The notes below the pieces were generated by a model. It made no database searches, had not been told where the DNA came from, and saw nothing but the letters and a program-made list of their open reading frames with translations. Of a stretch of 15,589 nt of DNA, positions 1-8,400 are shown piece by piece. Position 1 is the first letter of the stretch. The number at the start of each line of letters is the position of its first letter. The stretch lies in NCBI GenBank assembly GCA_027577415.1, contig JANBQS010000546.1:1-15589 (forward strand). The letters run 5' to 3'. This DNA is from Coemansia sp. RSA 922 (taxonomy: Eukaryota > Kickxellomycota > Kickxellomycetes > Kickxellales > Kickxellaceae). A program made the position numbers and the translations under genes.

Positions 1-921
1 TCTGCCAATTCACTACAATATCTAAATATTGAGACGAGTAAACCTGGCATGATAATTTATGATACAAATGGTGAAGCTGTTATATTTCCGAATTTGCAAC
101 ACCTGCAATTATCTACGTTTTCTGTTGATCAATCGGTATCGAAGAATACGATTACTAGACCAGCACCATTTCCCGTATTAAAGACCTTGAGACTGCGCTT
201 ATCTTACCCATTTACAGACGACGTGGTATTTCGAGGTAACAATACAACCCTGGAGTATCTGGAGATCAGTTTGTATTACGAGACTTTTGTAATGCTCAAT
301 CGGGAACAGGTTTTTGAAGGCAGATATAACTTACTGCGGCATGTAAATATCTCCTGGTCCGGTGTCAATTGGGATACCTCTGGAGACTCTGAGGCAGATG
401 GCAGCAGACTATTGAATAACATGGTATACTCCGCCCAACGATTGGTAGTATTTGATCCAAGGGTAGCTAGAGCCTGCGTAACAGCAGCACAGCATGGCCA
501 AGGGTTCCAGAATTTAAAAGTATTCGGAGTACGTGCTTACGGTCTTTCTGTATTTGACATCATGTGCCTACTGAAATCACTACCCACCCTTGTCGAGCTT
601 AGAAGTAGCATTAGTGGACCAGGGCCAGAGCTTGAACACATTTCTGCAGAAGAGCTGCCTGGCTACATAGCATCTACACATTGCGAGGTAGGGAAGAATC
701 TGCAAGTATGGAGAATTAACTCTATTAGCTGCAAGCACACCTTGGCAGCGATTGATTATATTTTGCTTTTAGTGCTGGTATGTCCCACTCTCTGGCGGAT
801 ACAATTGGAGCCTAGATCCATTGACGATTATCATGCCAAGATTTATGATGCACTTAATAGTCAACAGTTTAGTAAGTACGCACCCCAACTCAACAGAGTT
901 CTAGATATTGTTTGCGAGTAA
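1..921 (+). CDS. F-box/LRR-like family protein, 3' part (5' end outside window)
   Basis: The frame is open from base 1 and ends in TAA at 919-921. The 16 codons before the first visible ATG (position 49) still align with the paralogue at 1317-3044: SANSLQYLNI here against SSSTLQYLNI there. That ATG is therefore internal and the true start, with any F-box, lies left of the window. The visible 306 residues match the C-terminal half of the neighbour along their whole length, roughly half identical by eye. Shared blocks are PFPVLxTLRL, DDVxFRGN, TLEYLE, TAAQHGQGF, ELEHISAEELP and LLLxLVCP. The regular leucine spacing suggests an LRR-like solenoid. If the missing N-terminus resembles the neighbour, the protein would be a ubiquitin-ligase adaptor of unknown substrate; this is inference. 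The coding frame has no internal stop, so the visible part looks intact. Confidence 0.8.
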   Translation, partial: SANSLQYLNIETSKPGMIIYDTNGEAVIFPNLQHLQLSTFSVDQSVSKNTITRPAPFPVLKTLRLRLSYPFTDDVVFRGNNTTLEYLEISLYYETFVMLNREQVFEGRYNLLRHVNISWSGVNWDTSGDSEADGSRLLNNMVYSAQRLVVFDPRVARACVTAAQHGQGFQNLKVFGVRAYGLSVFDIMCLLKSLPTLVELRSSISGPGPELEHISAEELPGYIASTHCEVGKNLQVWRINSISCKHTLAAIDYILLLVLVCPTLWRIQLEPRSIDDYHAKIYDALNSQQFSKYAPQLNRVLDIVCE

Positions 922-1316
922 AGCAGTACTGGTGGAGAGTAAAATTTGATGGCATGTACTACCTTTTGATGGCATACATTGCCAATGCCATGAAATTTAA
1001 CTTGCTTGGGCCGCATACTACATCTGAATAACCCTTTTGAGTATATTCTTATTCTCCCAATAAATTGTTGCAGTTGGCAATTAGTATTAGTGAATCATGA
1101 ACAAGAGGCATAATGATATTGTCTTTGCCTTTTTTGAATTCTTTGAACTCTTTGTCTAGTTCAAGTCATGTCACAAAGGCAACTAAAAAATTGGACAAAT
1201 TGGAGAAAAAGAGTTTTGGCGTGCTTCCTTTCTTTTGCTCTACTCACTTTCAACTATTTATTTTACCAAGCTATCCACACTTGTGAGTATTTGTCAACCA
1301 GCTATTACTAATCACC
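922..1316. promoter_or_regulatory. Intergenic region between tandem F-box paralogues
   Basis: This AT-rich spacer of 395 bp holds no convincing ORF. It contains the 3' UTR of the left gene, with AATAAA at 1059-1064, and the presumed promoter of the 575-aa gene. TTGATGGCAT occurs twice, near 948 and 967. Close by, ATGGCAT and ATGCCAT form a short inverted pair. A second small inverted pair, TTGAAC/GTTCAA, lies near 1142-1163. None matches a regulatory site I can name. Pyrimidine- and AT-rich sequence around 1225-1265 is a plausible core promoter, without a strict TATA match. Confidence 0.35.
1059..1064 (+). terminator. Poly(A) signal AATAAA, left F-box gene
   Basis: A canonical AATAAA lies 138 bp after the stop at 921 on the same strand. 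It is the first perfect match downstream and the likely cleavage signal of that gene. A T-rich tract follows within about 70 bp. Confidence 0.45.
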
Positions 1317-3044
1317 ATGTCCAACCAATTGTCACCAGCTCAAACTCTTCCCGTTGACGTTCTACGCTCAATTTTAAAGTGGGTAGTACATGAGCATAGG
1401 TCACCCTTGTATAAAAATAGTTTCCAAATTTCCAATGTAGAGGGGTTGCTGACCTTGAGTTCAACTTGGCGACAGGTAGCACTTGAGTTTCTTTGGAGGC
1501 GACTTCGATTTGATATTGATGACATGGCAAATGAAGTGCAACTTGGTCGTCCAAGTTGGGTCAAAAATAACTCCCTGCCACCTAATGTTGCAATCATTTC
1601 TAGGGAGATTCGTGTACGTGTTCCCATGTCTGCTATTGTTAACGGAACTGCTCACAAACTTCTGGTTGACTATATTGGAGACTCAAAATGCTTTCCTTTT
1701 GTTAAGAAGCTAATTGTTAAGATTATCGAGTTTAAGGATCAGCATGTTAATTCTAAAGAAATTGCCAATGCCAATGCTCTTGAATTTGCCAAGCTACTCA
1801 AGTCAATGGCTCCGATAACAACAGCGGTAAAGCTGGTATGCGATAAATGTGATGATAGTGATAATGGTGGCAATAGTGGCAGTGAAGAAGATAGTGATGG
1901 TGATGAGCCCTGGCAAAGGACATATGCCAACCGCAATATTGGCGGCAATGTGTATGAAGAAATATTAATTACACTTTCAAACGCGCTATATGCCAACGTG
2001 AGACGCACAGAGCTTGATGTGTTAACAGTTAATATTAATCAAAAATCAACTATTGACCACATTCCGCTGCTTTCCTCGCTTGACCTACATTGTGTGAAGT
2101 CGCCAGTTGTTGGTATAAGCCTAGTGCACAGATCCTCCAGTACGCTACAATATCTAAATATTTTCATGATAAAACCCAAGATGCTAGTTTACGATATAAA
2201 TGATGCGGTTGTTGTGTATCCGAATATGCAGCATCTGTCCATGTCTACATTTTCTATCAGACATTCTAACACAAAGAAAATGCCTACTAACACAGCGCCA
2301 TTTCCAGTTTTGAGAACATTGAGGTTGGGTATGCCATATCCATTTAATGACGATGTGTTATTCCGAGGCAACACTGGAACCCTAGAGTATCTGGAATTTG
2401 AAATGGACAGGTACATTGTATCTCTGTTCAATCGATGCAAGACTTTTGGAAACAGATCCAAAGTATTACGCCATGTAATTATTAATAATGTGTTTGGCGC
2501 TCGTAATGGCCACTTTGGTCCTGAAATCGATTCAAACAAGTTTTTGAATAATTTGGTTGGGGCCGCTAAAAGTCTGTGTGTTCACAACTATAATATAGCC
2601 AGGACCTGTATTACAGCAGCACAACATGGCCAAGGATTCATTGGTATTAGAAAGCTAGAAGTGTGTTCACATAACTTATCGCTATTTGATATGTTGAGCA
2701 TACTGAAGGTACTTCCAGCCCTTGTAGAAATTAAAAGTGAATGTGGTGGCCTGGGGCGTGAGCTTGAACATATTTCGGCTGAAGAACTACCCGATTACGT
2801 AGTTTCCACATATTGTGGTGTTGGAAAGAATTTACGAGTTTGGAATATGAACTTTTTCGACAGACAATATGATTCCGTAATACTTGATTATTATTTGCTA
2901 TTAATGTTGGTATGCCCCAATCTCCGTCCGATAGATGTCATGACACATGTTGTCAAAGGTTATTATGCCAAAGTTGCTAGTGCACTGGAGAGTAGCCTTT
3001 ATAGCAAGTATGCTGCGCAGCTCAATAAATCTCTCAAGGCTTGA
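1317..3044 (+). CDS. F-box-like, leucine-rich family protein (575 aa)
   Basis: The start ATG has a good context (ATCACCATGT). Residues about 11-63 read as a degenerate F-box: LPVDVLRSILKWV, a low-similarity middle, then LLTLSSTWRQVALEFLWRRL. In known F-box proteins this region binds Skp1 in an SCF ubiquitin ligase. Residues about 176-200 form an acidic, Ser/Gly/Asp-rich stretch (DDSDNGGNSGSEEDSDGDE), probably a disordered insert. From about residue 235 to the end, regularly spaced leucines suggest LRR-like repeats, and the blocks TAAQHGQGF, ELEHISAEELP and LLLMLVCPNL are shared with the paralogue at 1-921. The last two are also recognisable in the copy at the right edge. There is no intron. 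An adaptor role is inferred from the F-box; the substrate is unknown. Family size and sequence drift are typical of rapidly duplicating fungal F-box genes. Confidence 0.85.
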   Translation: MSNQLSPAQTLPVDVLRSILKWVVHEHRSPLYKNSFQISNVEGLLTLSSTWRQVALEFLWRRLRFDIDDMANEVQLGRPSWVKNNSLPPNVAIISREIRVRVPMSAIVNGTAHKLLVDYIGDSKCFPFVKKLIVKIIEFKDQHVNSKEIANANALEFAKLLKSMAPITTAVKLVCDKCDDSDNGGNSGSEEDSDGDEPWQRTYANRNIGGNVYEEILITLSNALYANVRRTELDVLTVNINQKSTIDHIPLLSSLDLHCVKSPVVGISLVHRSSSTLQYLNIFMIKPKMLVYDINDAVVVYPNMQHLSMSTFSIRHSNTKKMPTNTAPFPVLRTLRLGMPYPFNDDVLFRGNTGTLEYLEFEMDRYIVSLFNRCKTFGNRSKVLRHVIINNVFGARNGHFGPEIDSNKFLNNLVGAAKSLCVHNYNIARTCITAAQHGQGFIGIRKLEVCSHNLSLFDMLSILKVLPALVEIKSECGGLGRELEHISAEELPDYVVSTYCGVGKNLRVWNMNFFDRQYDSVILDYYLLLMLVCPNLRPIDVMTHVVKGYYAKVASALESSLYSKYAAQLNKSLKA

Positions 3045-3103
3045 TATTATCAACACATTTATAAACATTTTTCCGACCATGTCCTATTTTTTGAATATTT
3101 TTG

Positions 3104-3109
3104 AATAAA
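3104..3109 (+). terminator. Poly(A) signal AATAAA, 575-aa F-box gene
   Basis: A perfect AATAAA 60 bp after the TGA at 3042-3044, inside a T-rich 3' UTR. Position and motif fit a normal fungal cleavage signal. Confidence 0.5.
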
Positions 3110-3133
3110 TTATTACATTTTAACAAGCTAGCT

Positions 3134-3193
3134 ATCACATATGGACGTTGATGAGCACTCCGATAATTGGGCGAGTCTGACGTCATATGTGAT
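3134..3193. repeat. Imperfect inverted repeat containing a TGACGTCA palindrome
   Basis: ATCACATATGGACGT (3134-3148) and ACGTCATATGTGAT (3180-3193) are reverse complements except for one extra G, with a 31-nt spacer. The right arm overlaps TGACGTCA at 3178-3185, the perfect CRE/ATF site bound by bZIP factors. The transcript could fold into a hairpin with about 14 base pairs. It could be a 3' UTR structure, a bZIP site or chance; nothing in the sequence decides between them. Confidence 0.4.
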
Positions 3194-3305
3194 GCTCTCA
3201 TGGAAGATGGCCACAGCTGCTGATTATTATAGTATATATATTTTTCTTCGTATTTATATCCTTGCCGGCCCAGCATCCAGGCTGGGGGAAGTCAAAGGGG
3301 GCTCT

Positions 3306-3311
3306 TTTATT
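3306..3311 (-). terminator. Poly(A) signal AATAAA for the minus-strand coiled-coil gene
   Basis: TTTATT on the plus strand reads AATAAA on the minus strand, 53 nt beyond the TAG at 3364-3366. Its distance suits a 3' end just after that second stop. This mildly supports the gene running past the first stop at 3622-3624. Confidence 0.45.
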
Positions 3312-3363
3312 TGTGTATTTAAGTATATTCTTACTTTGAAATATGCTAGCATTGGTAACAAGA

Positions 3364-4083
3364 CTAGGCAACTTGGCCAACAGCGATCCTCTCCAAGTTG
3401 CACTGTTGATTGAGCACGCGTTCAACATCCTGCACTGTATATATTTGGGTATTTAGTGCCATATATGCAGTATGTTCTGCTTGTGCCTGGTCGAGTGATA
3501 ACTGTGCCTCTTCTAAGCGACTCTTATTTTGGTAAATAGCCATATTGATAACGTCGATAGATGCCTGCAGAAAATTAACATGGGTTTGAGAGATTTCTCT
3601 AGTGCCATTATCTCCTTGTCGCTATCCACTCATGTCTTCAACAGTCCCCTGTAAACAAGCATTATAGCCTGTTTGGATATCCTGCATACCCTCCACAAGA
3701 TCACGCGCATATTCAACATTGTACTTTGCAATCTCCAATCTCCTTGCGCTTGTCGATATATCCGCAATAAATTGCTCCAAAACCTGACGTAACTCTATGC
3801 TGACTGGTCTTGCACCATGGGCGCCACGCCATCTAGCTGCCCAATCTTCAAAATATGACTCAAACCAGGTAGGCGGAGAGGGGAATCCAATTGGATACTT
3901 GGATGTATCAGTAGTAGTAGGCGTCGAATCTAGCACAACTGACTGCTGAGAAGAAGGAGGAGTGTCGTTGAGACGTTGGCGGCTCTGTTGCACACTACTG
4001 CTATACTCTTCAAGATGTGCGCGTTTGTTGCTGTGGTTGGCACCAGCGGGCAAACCTACACTACGTTCGGGAATAAATCCCAT
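3364..4083 (-). CDS. Orphan predicted coiled-coil protein, probably two exons (214 aa if spliced)
   Basis: I do not recognise this protein. The ATG at 4083 has a strong context (AACACCATGGG). Reading meets TAG at 3622-3624 after 153 codons, but the same frame continues for 85 more coding-like codons to TAG at 3364-3366. Residues 1-65 are Ser/Gln/Thr/Pro-rich and probably disordered. Residues 68-90 carry aromatics (PPTWFESYFEDWAARW). From about residue 94 the sequence is helical and charged. The post-stop part (for example NKSRLEEAQLSLDQAQAEH) is strongly coiled-coil-like and continues this. Best model: intron 3615-3689 (75 nt, donor GTATGC, acceptor ACAAG), giving 4083-3690 joined to 3614-3364. 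An acceptor 3 nt downstream (78 nt) also keeps frame. Alternatives are readthrough, a recent nonsense mutation, or a 153-aa protein. The gene lies downstream of the SDR gene on the same strand with its own TATA-like box. Confidence 0.6.
3615..3689 (-). other. Putative 75-nt spliceosomal intron removing an in-frame TAG
   Basis: On the minus strand the segment begins GTATGC, close to the fungal donor consensus GTATGT, and ends ACAAG. Its length is a multiple of three. Donor and acceptor are both phase 1, so removal restores one frame across the TAG at 3622-3624. A weak branch-like CTATAAT lies in its middle. There is no strong polypyrimidine tract before the acceptor. This is inferred from sequence only; no transcript evidence is available. 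Confidence 0.4.
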
Positions 4084-4171
4084 GGTGTTTGAAATGTTTA
4101 GAAAACTAAAAAAAAGAGTAAAGACAAAAAGAAAGGTGGATAAATAAAAACAAACTTGCGAAGCAAATGTG

Positions 4172-4179
4172 TTTTTATA
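4172..4179 (-). promoter_or_regulatory. TATA-like box of the coiled-coil gene
   Basis: TTTTTATA on the plus strand reads TATAAAAA on the minus strand, about 90 nt upstream of the ATG at 4083. Between box and start lies a pyrimidine-rich leader, common before fungal starts. A short inverted pair TTGC/GCAA lies just downstream of the box. Confidence 0.45.
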
Positions 4180-4231
4180 CCTGGGACTACATCACATCCT
4201 TTAGTGCAGTAGCATAAATTTAATGATTAGA

Positions 4232-4237
4232 TTTATT
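4232..4237 (-). terminator. Poly(A) signal AATAAA, SDR gene
   Basis: TTTATT on the plus strand is AATAAA on the minus strand, 38 nt after the stop codon at 4275. It indicates that the SDR transcript ends before the promoter of the next minus-strand gene, so the two are separate units. Confidence 0.5.
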
Positions 4238-4274
4238 GGCAAAAAAGTATGGAAAGAGTACCAAGCCACTTGAG

Positions 4275-5102
4275 CTACTGGGATGGCAGACCAATGATGT
4301 CATAGACGTCGATATGAGCACCGCTCTCAAAAGTCCAGTCATCCAACAAGGTGCACAAGATACCTGCTGTATCATCAGTCTTGACCAGCTTCTTCTTGCT
4401 ATGCATATCGCTGTAGGCCTGCTTTTGCTCAGCGTCGCCAATACTAGCACGGACCTCAGCCTGCATATCATTATCGAGGGGACCTGGAGCATAGCTCAGA
4501 GTACGCACACGAGGGTCATCCTTATGTTCCAAGGCCACGACCTTTAGCAACTGATCGCGAGCGGCCTTAATTGAGGCATACAGGCCCCAGTTGGCAAAGG
4601 GCATGACAGCAAGCAACGACGAGATATTAGCAACAGCAATACGCTCAACATTAGGCACAGACTTGGCGCGGGCGAGGAAGCGCGAAGTCAACGCAGCAAA
4701 CGACACAAAGTTGACTGCCGTGTACTCGGTCACTTCTTCCTCTGAGTATTGGTCTACGGTCTTGCTTAGATCGCAGATTGTGCCCGCACTGTTCATTAGC
4801 GTCAGGTATACGGAGGATGCGGAGGCAATGGAAGCGCTGAGCAACACTTCGTTGAGCTTGCTGAGGATGGGCTCGGTGATCTCTCTGGCGGGCTTGCCGA
4901 GCTCAATGCTGGGGACTATGTAGGTGAAGGTGTTCTTGGCATCGGCCTGAGCCACTTGCTCAAGTGCTTGCTGGTCGCGGCCTACCATTATTATATGGCG
5001 AGTCTCGTTGTTGGGCTCGGCGCGCTGAGCAATGAGCTTGACGATAGAGCGGCCTAGACCACGGTTGGCACCAGTGACGATAAATACGTGAGCGCGAGAC
5101 AT
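4275..5102 (-). CDS. Sepiapterin reductase / IRC24-type short-chain dehydrogenase (275 aa)
   Basis: A classical SDR. Read from the ATG at 5102, the Rossmann start VFIVTGANRGLG lies at residues 6-17 and a basic VGR at 40-42 fits NADP(H) binding. NSAG is at 104-107, replacing the usual NNAG. The catalytic set is N131, S162, Y175 and K179 (YASIK), with Ser-Tyr spacing 13 and Tyr-Lys spacing 4. APGPLDNDM at about 205-213 is characteristic of sepiapterin reductases, which make tetrahydrobiopterin; related yeast Irc24 reduces diketones such as benzil. The true substrate cannot be read from sequence. The frame is open upstream to 5282, but that 60-residue extension is low-complexity and lies before the Rossmann core. 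A start at 5102 gives the usual family length. It is divergent from VPS10, 301 bp away. Confidence 0.9.
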   Translation of the reverse strand: MSRAHVFIVTGANRGLGRSIVKLIAQRAEPNNETRHIIMVGRDQQALEQVAQADAKNTFTYIVPSIELGKPAREITEPILSKLNEVLLSASIASASSVYLTLMNSAGTICDLSKTVDQYSEEEVTEYTAVNFVSFAALTSRFLARAKSVPNVERIAVANISSLLAVMPFANWGLYASIKAARDQLLKVVALEHKDDPRVRTLSYAPGPLDNDMQAEVRASIGDAEQKQAYSDMHSKKKLVKTDDTAGILCTLLDDWTFESGAHIDVYDIIGLPSQ

Positions 5103-5403
5103 TGAGAGAAGCTTGTTGTTATTCGGAGATAGAAAGAGTATAAAAAAGTATAATGCTTTTGAGCAAGAAGATAAGGAAAGAGAAGCCTCCAAAAACGTGC
5201 GTTTACTAGCCCAAGTATTTCCCACCCAGGTCACACAAAATGGTCCGCCTGAAAAACAGGTTCTTGTGGATGGTGACGACACGGGATTTCACGGACCAGG
5301 GGATAGGAAAGAAGTAAATGCAATGTTGCTTTTATGTCCGATTCATTTCATCTTTTTTTTCTGAATTCCTCAATTCTTACTCTTTTTTTCTTCTATTTTT
5401 TCA
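5103..5403. promoter_or_regulatory. Divergent promoter between the SDR and VPS10 genes
   Basis: These 301 bp separate two oppositely transcribed starts. Near the SDR start is a TATA-like cluster (TATAAAAAA at 5139-5147 on the plus strand, and TTATAC on the minus strand at 5148-5153). The last 60 bp before the VPS10 ATG are almost pure pyrimidine, with T runs at 5352-5360 and 5384-5400, typical of fungal promoters and leaders. The frame is open on both strands through part of the region, without recognisable protein similarity. No bidirectional regulator site is identifiable. Confidence 0.5.
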
Positions 5404-5493
5404 ATGAGGCCCAGCGGCTCATTTGGTCGATTGCTTGGCCGCAGTCTGCTGCTACTACTACTGGGTACAGTCAATTTGACACCAGTACATGCA
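5404..5493 (+). other. VPS10 signal peptide
   Basis: Residues 1-30 have a basic n-region with three Arg, a Leu run at about 15-20 and a VHA-type cleavage site before GG. This supports the ATG at 5404 although its context is weak (TTTTCAATGA). Confidence 0.8.
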
Positions 5494-8400
5494 GGCGGTG
5501 ATGCACCAGCCTTACACCAGACGTATTTCAAGGAGCCACTCTCCAAGCTCCTCTACTTTAAGAATCGAACTTCACTACTCGGTATTGACAAATCAGGCGG
5601 GCGTATATTCCACAGCACAGATTCCGGGGCTCATTGGAACGTCGTCAGTGCCATTCCTAGCGGCAAAGCGGTGCGACTCTATGCACACCCACACGAGCCA
5701 CGCATCGCCTACGTATTGTCAGACTCGTCCGAGCACTGGATTACTCGTGACGAGGGCAAATCCTGGGAGGCATTTAGCTCGCCATTGCCTGCGACATCAT
5801 CGGGCGAGCGGCCATTGTCGTTCCACGCGGAGCGCTCGGGATGGGTTTTGTTCATTGGCGAAAAGTGCGTGGAGGAGAGCGGCGGCTGGTGGTCATTCCC
5901 TCGTCTGGTCTGCCACGACGAGGCGTATTTCGTAAAGGACGGGTTTGCTAAGGCTGCCAAGGACCACAAGGCCGGGGACCACACGGGGTCTGGTATTACG
6001 CCTTTGTTGGGCGAGGGCAAGGCGGTGGCAAAGTGTATGTGGGCTCGGCATACAAAGGAGTTTGAGACTATGGCGGAAGAAGCCATCTTCTGCCTTGAGA
6101 TTGTCCCTGCCTCTGCGTCAGAGTCGACTGAGACCTCTGCCTTGCGCCATTTGCCAGCAGACGGGCCTCTGCCTCGCGTGCACCGGCGCAATATGGCTTA
6201 CCCGCACGCCTCGTCCCAGGCGCACCCAGGCGACGGTATCCAACTATCCGCCGCTGAGGGGCCGTTGCTGGTGACACGTGGACTCAAGGACGCTGTGGCT
6301 GGGATTTTGGAGGGCCAAATTGCGCGCAACAAGGTGCAGCTTTTGGTGTCGGAGGACTTTTTCGCTACCAAGCGCATCGTCCACTTTGGCTCGGGCAATG
6401 ACGGCACTGGCGGTGACCGGGCAGGCGGCGGCGTGGTGGCGTTCAGCGTTGTCAAGAGCTATCTCCTGGCAGCCATCAGCCACGCAGACTCTAACGAAAT
6501 GGATCTGTTTATCTCAGTCAACGGCCACACGTGGGCTGAGTCGCATCTGCCCTTGCCGCCAGGCACCGAGGAGGATGCCTACACGATTCTCGAGTCGACT
6601 CAGCACTCGGTGTTGGTGGACATACTGACGTCGAAGACACGCGCGGTCGGCTCGCTGTTCAGATCCAACTCCAATGGCACTTATTACACGCAGTCGCTGG
6701 AGCACACGCATCGGTCGAAGGACGGCCTGGTGGACGTTGAGCGTGTGCATGGCGTCGAGGGAGTGATCATCGCCAACCAGGTCAGCAACTGGGATCAGGT
6801 CGGCAAGGGCAGCATATTCCACCGCGAGCGTATTGAGCTGCGCTCCCGCATCTCATTCGACGATGGCGCGCACTGGCGGTACCTGCGCGCACCTGACAAG
6901 GACATTGACGGCAAGGCGCTGGGCTGCTCTGCTGATGGCTGGCATACGGGCGAGTGTGCTTTGCACTTGCACTCGGTGACATCGACTAGAGCTCCTGGCC
7001 GCATATTCGGGTCGGCGTCGTCGGCTGGCGTGGTTCTGGCGGTGGGCAGCGTGGGATCGAAGATGCTGGGCTGGCGCGAGTGCGATACCTTTTTGAGCCG
7101 CGATGCTGGCGTCTCTTGGTCCATGGTCCACCGCGATGCCCACCATGTTCAGATTGCTGATTCGGGTGCGGTTCTGGTCCTGGCTAATGATGAGGCACCT
7201 ACTGACTCGGTTACATACTCGCTGGATAGCGGTCGTACGTGGGCACAGGCAGCCCTGCCTGGCAAGGTGCGTGTTACGGCGCTATTTATTGACGACGATG
7301 GTCTAAGCCCCGTGGTGCTGGCTGTTGGCACGGCGCGCGAGGGTGATCACAACCACGAGCAGGTCATTGTGGCGCTTGATTTCTCGCACTCGTATAAAGC
7401 CAAGTGCGTGGTGGATCCGAGCGACCCCAAGCCCGGCAAGGATATGGAAGAATTCGCTCTGCGATCCGACGATAAGGGTAATGACTGTGTCATGGGTCAT
7501 CAGTCTCGCTATGTTCGCCGCAAGCCCGATGCTCCCTGCCATCTGAGTCTCGACCGCGTATTGGTTCCGCGCCGGACTGACTGCAAGTGCTCCAAGGACG
7601 ATTTTGAGTGTGACTATAACTACGCGCTCAACAAGGATGACAAGTGCGAGTTGGTTGGAACTGTTGTTGTTCCGCGCGGCCAGTGCTTGAATAAGGACGA
7701 CCATTTTATGGCTTCTTCGGGGTACCGCCATATCCCCGGAAACACGTGTCTGCGCGACAGTGGCTTGGTGCTGGATAAGCCCGTGGATACACCTTGTCCG
7801 CGCGCCCAAAAGCCTGGCGGTGGCAACCACGACAATGACAAGGACGATGGCGGCTCTTATCGGCATGGCCATGTTTCTCACCATACGACGGTTGTACGGG
7901 GCGACCCTCACATTATGACGTTCCCTAACAGCACCGCCTATTTGCTTATGACATCGGAGCAAGAGCTGTACCGTACGGATGACGAGGGCGCCAAGTGGGC
8001 CAAAATCGATCTGGCCAAAAGCACGGGCAAGAGCGATATCGGCAAACCCGTCTATCTGGCTGAGCACCACTACGACAACTCCCGGGCATTTGTCTATACG
8101 GAGAAAGACGTGTTGGCTTATACCAAGGACCGCGGAGTCTCGTGGCATATTTTAAAGAACTTGCCAACGCCTGCCAACGGCCTCCATATCCGGCCCATCA
8201 TCGACTTTAATCCTACCAACCCTGACTGGCTGCTCTTTGTCGGCGGCACGGCTTGTCCCAACTGTCATTCGGAGATCTGGGTATCGCGAGACAATGGCGA
8301 TAAATGGAGCCGACTCACTACTCATGCGACCAAATGTCAGTTTGCTCACTCCACTGAGGCATTCGACAGACTGCCGCCGCAAAGTATCGTGTGTACTAAT

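Larger units (their letters stand above)
3045..3363. other. Convergent intergenic region with poly(A) signals, CRE palindrome and inverted repeats
   Basis: This AT-rich spacer lies between the 3' ends of two converging genes. It holds AATAAA at 3104-3109 for the left gene and the reverse complement of AATAAA at 3306-3311 for the right gene. It also holds an imperfect inverted repeat with a CRE palindrome (3134-3193) and a small GC-rich stem CCCAGC/GCTGGG at 3269-3286. A plus-strand ORF here (3141-3413) has low-complexity composition and overlaps the end of the gene on the other strand, so I do not call it. Confidence 0.4.

Noticed and set aside
3141..3413. A 90-codon plus-strand ORF between the converging genes
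   Set aside because: It covers the 3' UTR and runs antisense into the last codons of the gene at 3364-4083. It has no recognisable features.
3622..3642. A 21-nt GT...AG segment ending exactly at the in-frame TAG as an ultra-short intron
   Set aside because: Spliceosomal introns this short are not expected in fungi. Any in-frame Val codon followed by TAG gives this pattern. The 75-nt GTATGC-ACAAG model is more reasonable.
5103..5282. A 60-residue N-terminal extension of the SDR reading frame
   Set aside because: The extension is low in family similarity and lies in the divergent promoter. The Rossmann motif begins six residues after the ATG at 5102, as is normal for the family.
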